Shown here in pieces: positions 60,901 to 64,000 of a stretch of DNA of 64,000 bases (within the stretch, counting starts at the first letter, position 1; each line of letters begins with the position of its first letter). A program made the translations under genes and the position numbers. The stretch lies in the NCBI RefSeq assembly GCF_000699445.3, contig NC_067198.1, forward strand, positions 19,610,536 to 19,674,535, in the 5' to 3' direction. The notes beneath the pieces were generated by a model, which had not been told where the DNA came from, ran no database searches, and worked only from the letters and a program-made list of their open reading frames with translations. The stretch is from Schistosoma haematobium. Taxonomy: Eukaryota; Platyhelminthes; Trematoda; Strigeidida; Schistosomatidae.

Positions 60901-63736
60901 GTTGCTGAAACTGATAAAAGATTCAATAAACGTTCAAATTCGGGATCAACGGATCAGATTCCGTAAGGACTGGTCGTGCACAGGCCAAATTTGCAACACT
61001 AAGGATCATCGTTGAACAATCAACTGAATTGAACTCATCACTGTACATTGACTGGGTTATAAAAATCCTCTTATCTAACGGGAAGCATGGGAAACAATGG
61101 ACAATCTGCATGCAACTAGACCCAGCCTTTCTATCTCATACACACGAACGAAAGCAGGTCAATAAAGCCACTCTAACAGGAGCCTCTTCATCAGTAGGCC
61201 TCTACATACACAAGGGAAAAAGCAAGATCCTCAAATGCAACACGGAGACTACCAACCGAATCACATTTGATGGAGCAACTCTAGAAAGTTTCACGTATCT
61301 GTGTAGCATCATCGATAAGCAAGGAGGATCTGATGCAGACGTAAAGGCGAGGACTGGCAAAGTAAGGGCTGCATTCCTACAACTGAAGAACATATGGAGC
61401 TTCAAACAACCGTTAGTCAATATCAAAGTCACAACTTCAAGACAGTTCTACTATACGGATCTGAAACTTGGTAAACTACCACAACCATCATTAAAACAGT
61501 ACTAGTATTTATAAACAATAGTCTACGTAAGATACTCACTGTTTGTTGGTCGGATACCATCAGAAACAGCCTACCGTGGGACAGAATAAACCAGATTCCT
61601 GATAAGGAAATCAGAAAAAGAAGCTGCAAGTTGATAAGATATACATTGAGGAAACCATCAAACTTAATCACAATGCAAGCTCTAACTTGGAATCCTAAAA
61701 GGAGATGGAAAAGAGCAAACCCAAAGAACACAATGTGTCGAAAATTGAAAGCAGACATGAAAAGGATAAATAGCGATTGGAAAAAGCTGGAAATGATTAC
61801 CCAGGGCAAAATTGGGTGGAGAATGCTAGTGGGTGGCCTCTGCCCCTACACGAGAAGTAACAGGCAGATCACATAAAATATCATAATGAAAATCAGTAAA
61901 ATTTTAATAAGAAGTCAAATCTCGCTAACAGTTACATAAGAATTAAGGGAAGAGTGTTGTAATTATGTGAGAGCGAAAGTTCGAAAACCTTTGTTGTTTT
62001 CGTCTTTGTGTTTGTTATTGACAACAAAGCTGTATTGGGGAAGCTTGTATTTTGGTTGAATTACAAATTCTTTTATTTCATCTGTATTTTTATGTGATCT
62101 TATTGGGTTTTTTACACCAAATTTACTCCAAATCATACCCATTCTTTCTTTCTAATGCATTATACATGAAGTGAATAAGCCTTATTTTTACACTGCTGCT
62201 TTTTTTTCAATGAATATGATCTTTTGGCTATACTCGAAAGTAACTTCACATTAAGAAACCAAATTTGATGATCACAATTATTTATTTCATGTGTATAAGA
62301 CTGTGAAGAGATAAATCATTTTACTGTCACATCTAATTAGAAATGTTCGGAATACTAATATCCTAAGCTTGCTGCTGAAGTGATCTGTTCCAAAAATAAT
62401 TAACTAATAGAAAGTTCAAGTCCAAATAAAAAATCAATGCTCACATTACTACATATCTATCATATATTGGGATTGGCTGTAGTTAGCTCTTTTCCCTTGC
62501 CTTCATTATTCCATTTCTATCACATTGATATTGTGTTTCTTAGGAATTTAAAAGTAATTGTTCATAATTTACCGACAGAAGATAAATAATTATTTATACT
62601 TTATAAAACTATTTTGAGATAATAACAAAGTTTGACTCATGGTTCAATATTATACGTTAGTGCTAAGAATAAATCAAAGAGAAGAACAGACCTTGTTCAT
62701 CACTAATATAAACGTTGACGTCTACAAATGGCCTTACGGGAAACTTAAGATACCGATGATATGTTAATATAATCTTCGTTATATGTTTCAGTCTACTCTG
62801 TTCATATTAGTGTTAAACTTATTCACTGTAGTGTTATGAAACCCACAAAAATGACACTGATAAAGAAAAAGCTAATGGCCGTTTAGGAATTATAGTATTC
62901 ATTGTACCAATTTTTAACCTATCACTAGTTAGATGAAACACTATGCAATATAAATAATAGCACACTTTTTTAAAATAGTAAATTATATTAAATCCATTTT
63001 ACAGTAACTATTTCGTTGTTCTAGGAACTTTTACTCAACATATCTAGGAATTCCGATAGTTGAGATCATGAATCAATTGAAGCTAGACCATCAAGGAAAA
63101 CCTGGAAGCACTGGACGACCGTTTCGTCCTATTATGGGACTCCTCTACGATCCCGCCTCGCGAGATTGCAATCCAGGACCTATCAATCTCGCGCCAGGAG
63201 CCTAACCAACTAGACCACTGAGCCGGCATCCATTGGTGTTAATGTCTAACTTCAACCAATCCACGAAGTTGAGCCACCGTACACCATTGTCTTCAGTGAG
63301 TTGATATCTCACAACAGACCAGGTTAAACTCCACTGATCAGTGCTTCTTATTAGAACTCCAGGAAATACGTCTTGAAGTCAGTCACTAGTGAGCATATGT
63401 CGATTAATATCAGAAGGGGTTTTTGCAGACATTATAGTAATTTCAATATTTGAGATCATGGGTCAATTGAAGCTAGACCACCAATATCCACAAAAACCCT
63501 TTCTGATATCTAGGAATGATGGTTAATCATCTTACATACACTATTATTTATCCTATGAAAAGATATTATGTATACATATGAACTAAAAATGATTTTCTTA
63601 ATTTCTTTTTATAATTTACTTAGCACCTGTAACTACAGAAGCTCCAAAACGTGAGAATGTTTTCGATTTTTGTAATATCAGTGTTGATGCAATTATTAAA
63701 ATTCGTAATTTAGAATTGTATGTTTTTAAAGGAGAA
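34348..63736 (+). CDS. Matrix metalloproteinase, secreted/furin-activated, 3' end beyond window
   Basis: Zinc endopeptidase of the matrixin family, expected to cut extracellular matrix or tegument-associated proteins. Seven exons: 34348-34509, 47689-48152, 53798-53988, 55311-55418, 56671-56832, 58511-58573, 63624-63736; 421 residues visible, all junctions GT-AG and in phase. Order: hydrophobic signal segment (about 10-35), propeptide starting with [13 protein letters not shown], cysteine switch PRCGNPD (Cys138), furin-type site RQKR (188-191), catalytic domain with structural [13 protein letters not shown], zinc site [11 protein letters not shown] (His319, 323, 329; Glu320) and Met-turn IMYPYY (Met337), proline-rich linker (about 365-395), then the first hemopexin Cys (400) with SVDAIIKIR. 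The 3' hemopexin blades lie past the edge. The furin site suggests activation during secretion. The hydrophobic segment could be a cleaved signal or an anchor. Confidence 0.93.
36797..37317 (-). repeat. Possible solo LTR, minus strand
   Basis: A less AT-rich island that, on the minus strand, starts tgtgatagtcttgtagggg and runs through ttaagcccacatagg. This looks like the start of a schistosome LTR. No matching second LTR or coding region is nearby. The end and a target-site duplication are unclear. Confidence 0.35.
39350..39760 (+). repeat. Degenerate family-B unit in MMP intron 1
   Basis: Recognisable by ccttcggtcttgcatacaaa, tctagaccactggtccagtg (a tRNA-like A-box complement) and the tail with a cttccgttgtgttcattgaa phrase. 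The hammerhead half is lost. The ORF at 39,455-39,676 is part of the repeat. Confidence 0.55.
41775..42775. mobile_element. GC-richer segment bracketed by inverted family-B copies
   Basis: Left end 41,775-41,942: a plus-oriented B half-unit (ggattcatgagtcgatc to ggactcgaacccaggacc). Right end 42,595-42,775: the same unit inverted (tattcgagtcccgctt, then actaggacgaaaaagcc, ending ttgatc/tcatgaatccaac). Between lie about 650 bp unrelated to B and richer in GC and CpG (for example gccgtgcgcgaccggcctc), with several short overlapping ORFs and no recognised protein. The interior could be the 5' region of a non-LTR retrotransposon. Either two B copies flank it by chance, or the whole is one mobile unit with inverted ends. 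Confidence 0.5.
43560..43850. repeat. Diverged relative of the 15.4-kb repeat
   Basis: Contains tatccaccagctcggtttaa followed by a gcatctacttttcctctctcaatgagg-like block, similar in order to the 15,430-15,560 segment. No coding sequence survives. Confidence 0.4.
43985..44190 (+). mobile_element. Non-LTR reverse transcriptase fragment
   Basis: Translates as [19 protein letters not shown], then [21 protein letters not shown], a stop, and more decayed sequence. FxYLGS followed by I...KARAAxxNL is the thumb-side motif of many non-LTR retrotransposon polyproteins. It differs from the RTE copies in this window, so it is probably another clade. Confidence 0.65.
44990..45310 (-). mobile_element. RTE-type retrotransposon 3' end, antisense
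   Basis: On the minus strand this gives [62 protein letters not shown] and, after an indel, a WRELIGSLF...GSNRRK stop. It is the same polyprotein end as at 60-61.9 kb. Confidence 0.8.
45311..45420 (+). mobile_element. RTE-type 5' untranslated fragment, joined head to head
   Basis: The phrase gatcccaaccccggataaag, then gaccccatcctgtagaaa, matches the start of the 60-kb element (ggccccaagcccggataaaa, then acctcattccgtagaaa) in the plus direction. It abuts the antisense 3' end at about 45,310, so one insertion appears to carry its 5' part inverted relative to its 3' part. Confidence 0.6.
45743..45781. repeat. (AT)n microsatellite
   Basis: Uninterrupted AT dinucleotide run of about 19 units. 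Confidence 0.95.
45999..46019. repeat. (TA)n microsatellite
   Basis: Pure TA run of about ten units. Confidence 0.9.
47075..47475 (-). repeat. Family-A (Sm-alpha-like) unit plus palindromic hairpin
   Basis: Minus strand, 47,103-47,163: a hammerhead remnant (cgcagatgacgatcccta, then gacagaacgtgcgttct and agattccactgct). It lacks the CTGATGA core and GAAA. A tRNA-like segment with intact A and B boxes follows at 47,176-47,250. From about 47,310 to 47,470 an inverted repeat is closed by tcttcccattgtgatttagg and the complement in ctaaataacaatgggaag, with ttgatcagtctcat and atgagactgatcaa next inward. The sequence order matches the 23.4-kb copy. Confidence 0.7.
47176..47250 (-). promoter_or_regulatory. 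tRNA-like pol III internal promoter within family A
   Basis: Minus strand: A box TAGCTAAGTGG at 47,243-47,233 and B box GGTTCGAGGCC at 47,199-47,189, both matching the consensus for pol III internal promoters. Spacing is tRNA-like. It is part of a SINE-like repeat, not a tRNA gene, as no folded acceptor and anticodon arms can be drawn. Confidence 0.65.
47689..48152 (+). CDS. MMP exon 2: propeptide and furin site (residues 55-208)
   Basis: Acceptor taaactag. Peptidoglycan-binding-like fold: [20 protein letters not shown] and DEATKNLL, then PRCGNPD. Asn-rich tracts lie at about 71-77 and 175-181. RQKR sits at 188-191, followed by [11 protein letters not shown]. The donor gtgtgtga at 48,153 leaves two bases of a Gln codon; the open frame running on past it to 48,195 is intron. 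Confidence 0.93.
48805..49307 (+). repeat. Family-B unit (400 bp) followed by a truncated second unit
   Basis: Unit 1 begins ttttgtggagatttttagaaatt at 48,810 and the same phrase recurs at 49,210, exactly 400 bp later. Unit 2 stops at ctggacggccgtttcatt, just past the hammerhead cleavage position of the complement. The tRNA-like half of unit 1 has an A box (TGGTCTGGTTGG) and B box (GGTTCGAATCT) on the minus strand. Its hammerhead core reads CTGGGGA, so it is damaged. Confidence 0.85.
49945..50285 (+). repeat. Family-C repeat with hammerhead-like remnant
   Basis: Plus strand, 50,070-50,115: GCTGACTAGTCCCAAATAG, then catgaaactgaggtccaggg. This resembles a hammerhead (CTGANGA, GTCC stem, GAAA, GTC) with G8 and the 3' half of stem II changed. 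A cgggatcaaaacc phrase at 50,048 may be a decayed pol III B box. A second C copy is at 56.4 kb. Confidence 0.55.
52251..52297 (+). ncRNA. Hammerhead-like ribozyme motif (Penelope-type repeat)
   Basis: Stem I TATTCT (52,251-52,256) pairs with AGAATA (52,292-52,297). Then come CTGAAGA (52,257-52,263), a perfect 7-bp stem II (GTGACTT 52,265-52,271 with AAGTCAC 52,277-52,283) and GAAA (52,284-52,287), with cleavage after ATC (52,289-52,291). One extra A (52,264) lies between the core and stem II, and stem III is almost absent, as in the minimal hammerheads reported in Penelope elements. The homologous inverted copy lies at 22.4 kb. Activity is not shown. Confidence 0.5.
52612..52812 (+). repeat. 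Family-B unit, 5' two thirds
   Basis: Runs from attcgtgagtcaattatagc through accatggaaaacctggaagc and tcctcggcagtgcgtatcc to a tRNA-like part ending gagctggcatcc and the tail. The hammerhead core of the complement is CCGAGGA with AAAA for GAAA, so it is decayed. Confidence 0.8.
52963..53076 (-). repeat. Family-B fragment, inverted
   Basis: Opposite orientation to the copy 150 bp to its left. The plus strand reads ctgctaaagagtcccacgat, then aggacgtaacgggcgtccag and tgcttccaggttttcc. The hammerhead core has become CTAAAGA and GAAA is GTAA. Confidence 0.8.
53090..53310 (-). repeat. Family-A (Sm-alpha-like) fragment with hammerhead remnant
   Basis: Left part is one arm of the A-type hairpin (tttttaggactgcgattgat), then at 53,221-53,280 the minus strand gives catccagctgataagtccca and, after the loop, caaaatacgcgtcctagatt. 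Only two core changes from the Sm-alpha hammerhead are evident here: CTGATAA for CTGATGA and AAAA for GAAA. The tRNA-like half is missing. Confidence 0.7.
53798..53988 (+). CDS. MMP exon 3: catalytic domain start (residues 209-272)
   Basis: Acceptor cttctag. Encodes [20 protein letters not shown], then [30 protein letters not shown]. Carries the His and Asp ligands of the structural zinc (H263, D265). Ends one base into a Gly codon. Confidence 0.94.
54804..55027. mobile_element. Fold-back element (MITE-like) in MMP intron 3
   Basis: Two arms of about 100 bp (54,804-54,904 and 54,924-55,027) are inverted copies with only scattered mismatches, separated by about 20 bp. Ends read gtaggtaagct and its complement cttacctac. 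No coding capacity; no clear target-site duplication, although short ta-rich matches flank it. Confidence 0.8.
55311..55418 (+). CDS. MMP exon 4: structural metal loop (residues 273-308)
   Basis: Encodes [20 protein letters not shown] and [13 protein letters not shown], with the His and acidic residues that bind the structural zinc and calcium. Ends one base into a Thr codon. Confidence 0.94.
55515..55765 (+). repeat. Diverged family-B unit in MMP intron 4
   Basis: Includes gtgaaatcacgaatcgatc, aatggaaacctggaagcatt, ggaccttcggttgcttgtgc and tcactgagcagaagtcttat, in the usual B order. Both the hammerhead and pol III boxes are worn. Confidence 0.65.
56385..56610 (+). repeat. Family-C repeat, diverged, next to MMP exon 5
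   Basis: Contains gtgggatcaaatcctacagt, then cgagtgttaaataatatgaaacc and tatcctgtcgactacctcc, in the same order as the 50-kb copy. It ends about 60 bp before the exon 5 acceptor. Confidence 0.55.
56671..56832 (+). CDS. MMP exon 5: catalytic zinc helix and Met-turn (residues 309-362)
   Basis: Encodes [18 protein letters not shown] with all three zinc His and the catalytic Glu, then IMYPYY and [13 protein letters not shown], the usual end of the catalytic domain. Donor gtgagc. Confidence 0.95.
57340..57894 (+). pseudogene. Unidentified decayed coding segment in MMP intron 5
   Basis: A single plus-strand frame stays protein-like for about 185 codons with only two stops, a TAG after KKTW and a TGA after HVMHR. 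The open end (57,637-57,894) gives [40 protein letters not shown] and [16 protein letters not shown]. Upstream in frame come [20 protein letters not shown] and [19 protein letters not shown] do not recognise the family. Length, frame and point stops fit an old processed gene copy or an unknown element's ORF. It is followed by an (AT)n run. Confidence 0.35.
57926..57954. repeat. (AT)n microsatellite
   Basis: Pure AT dinucleotide run of about 14 units in MMP intron 5, just after the unidentified coding segment. Confidence 0.9.
58511..58573 (+). CDS. MMP exon 6: proline-rich linker (residues 363-383)
   Basis: Short exon of 63 nt, [20 protein letters not shown], between acceptor tttaag and donor gtaagt. 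In phase with both neighbours. Confidence 0.85.
60030..61880 (+). mobile_element. RTE-type non-LTR retrotransposon, defective
   Basis: Plus strand, same direction as the MMP gene. After a 5' leader (gccggccccaagcccggata), an apurinic endonuclease domain appears with [51 protein letters not shown] and [12 protein letters not shown]. From about 60,660 the frame jumps into the reverse transcriptase: [16 protein letters not shown], [20 protein letters not shown] and [10 protein letters not shown]. After a second large deletion near 61,060 it resumes with the C-terminal region ([48 protein letters not shown]). Many in-frame stops and at least two internal deletions mean it cannot move by itself. 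Full-length RTE elements are about 3 kb or more; this copy is 1.85 kb. Confidence 0.85.
63049..63515 (+). repeat. Family-B unit, second unit start and inverted start
   Basis: Unit 1 begins at about 63,049 and its tgagatcatg phrase at 63,061 recurs at 63,451, a 390-bp repeat. A 15-bp deletion removes the 5' stem I strand of the hammerhead. On the minus strand the tRNA-like part has an A box (TGGTCTAGTTGG) and a mutated B box. Unit 2 stops after gaagctagaccacca and is joined to atatccacaaaaaccctttc, the unit start in reverse. Confidence 0.8.
63624..63736 (+). CDS. MMP exon 7: hemopexin start (residues 384-421)
   Basis: Encodes [16 protein letters not shown] and [19 protein letters not shown], the first strand of hemopexin blade 1 with its disulfide Cys. 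Donor gtaagt at 63,737; later exons are outside the window. Confidence 0.9.
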
Positions 63737-63810
63737 GTAAGTTTAGTTCAAGTTTCATTTTAAAAAAAGTCTTTTCAAAAACTACAATACTATTGATAAT
63801 CTTTTTTTAT

Positions 63811-64000
63811 CAGAATGGGTTTTGTGGAGATTTTTAGAAATTTCACAAGTTGAAATCATGAGCCAATTGAAGCTAGACCACCATGGAAAACCTGGAAGCA
63901 CTGGACGGCCGTTTCGTCCTAGTACGGGATTCCTCAGCAGTGTGCATCCACGCACCCGCCCCCGCGGGATTCGAACCCAGGACCTACTGGCTTCGCGCGC
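63811..64000 (+). repeat. Family-B unit, cut by the window edge
   Basis: Starts gggttttgtggagattttta and runs through accatggaaaacctggaagc, the hammerhead region and gggattcgaacccaggacc. The minus strand has a perfect pol III B box (GGTTCGAATCC). It begins 75 bp after MMP exon 7 and is the best-preserved B copy here. Confidence 0.88.
63895..63946 (-). ncRNA. Near-intact hammerhead ribozyme core in a family-B unit
   Basis: On the minus strand: stem I CACTG before CTGAGGA (matches CTGANGA), stem II ATCC with GGAC closing a seven-base loop, GAAA, the self-complementary ACGGCCGT, then cleavage after GTC and the second stem I strand CAGTG. The only deviation seen is A for G at the first stem II position, giving an A-C mismatch there. 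Stem III is minimal, as in the known schistosome hammerheads, which may act better as dimers. Not tested. Confidence 0.65.

Larger units (their letters stand above)
58574..63623. other. MMP intron 6, hosting an RTE copy and family-B units
   Basis: 5.05 kb between the linker and hemopexin exons. Apart from the RTE element (60.0-61.9 kb) and the B units near 63 kb it is AT-rich and without recognised features. Confidence 0.7.

Noticed and set aside
61202..61809. Minus-strand ORFs of 76 and 126 aa
   Set aside because: They are complements of the RTE polyprotein fragment read on the plus strand.
1..64000. CRISPR arrays, bacterial operons or phage-type systems
   Set aside because: No regularly spaced short direct repeats; the window is clearly animal nuclear DNA with introns.

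Overview
The window reads as nuclear DNA of a schistosome (blood fluke, Schistosoma). The evidence is AT-rich sequence, genes split by 32-41 nt introns near their 5' ends and kilobase introns further 3', many short tRNA-like repeats carrying hammerhead-ribozyme cores (including Sm-alpha-like units), RTE-type and Penelope-type retroelement debris, and animal-type protein families. The species cannot be fixed from the sequence alone.

Layout. Positions 1 to about 16,300 hold no gene I can support. They contain a decayed transposase-like coding fragment with a FAR1/MULE-type DNA-binding look (13,312-13,874, minus strand) and a patchwork of old interspersed repeats (about 14,540-15,960), including an antisense RTE 3' end. 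From 16,320 to 24,097 on the plus strand lies a complete eight-exon gene for the mitochondrial S-adenosylmethionine carrier (SLC25A26 family, 290 residues), with a polyadenylation signal 32 nt past the stop. From 24.1 to 34.3 kb is intergenic DNA with SINE-like units, a frameshifted Penelope-like element (30,478-31,335, minus) and a degenerate telomere-like tract. From 34,348 to beyond the right edge on the plus strand runs a matrix metalloproteinase gene. Seven coding exons (421 residues) are visible: signal segment, propeptide with cysteine switch, furin site, zinc catalytic domain, proline-rich linker and the start of the hemopexin domain. Its first intron is about 13.2 kb, and its introns are filled with repeats.

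How the parts relate. The two genes share strand but nothing suggests a common pathway: one feeds methyl donor into mitochondria, the other encodes a secreted or membrane-associated zinc protease. The most unusual content is the repeat fraction. At least three families of short elements (here called A, B and C) join a tRNA-like pol III promoter segment to a hammerhead core, and a fourth hammerhead-like motif appears in a Penelope-type context. One B copy (63,895-63,946, minus strand) keeps almost every conserved hammerhead position. Two inverted B copies also bracket a 650-bp unrelated GC-richer segment at 41.8-42.8 kb, and a 224-bp fold-back element sits in an MMP intron. All exon boundaries were worked out by hand from splice signals, reading-frame continuity and family alignment remembered in outline; none was checked against transcripts.
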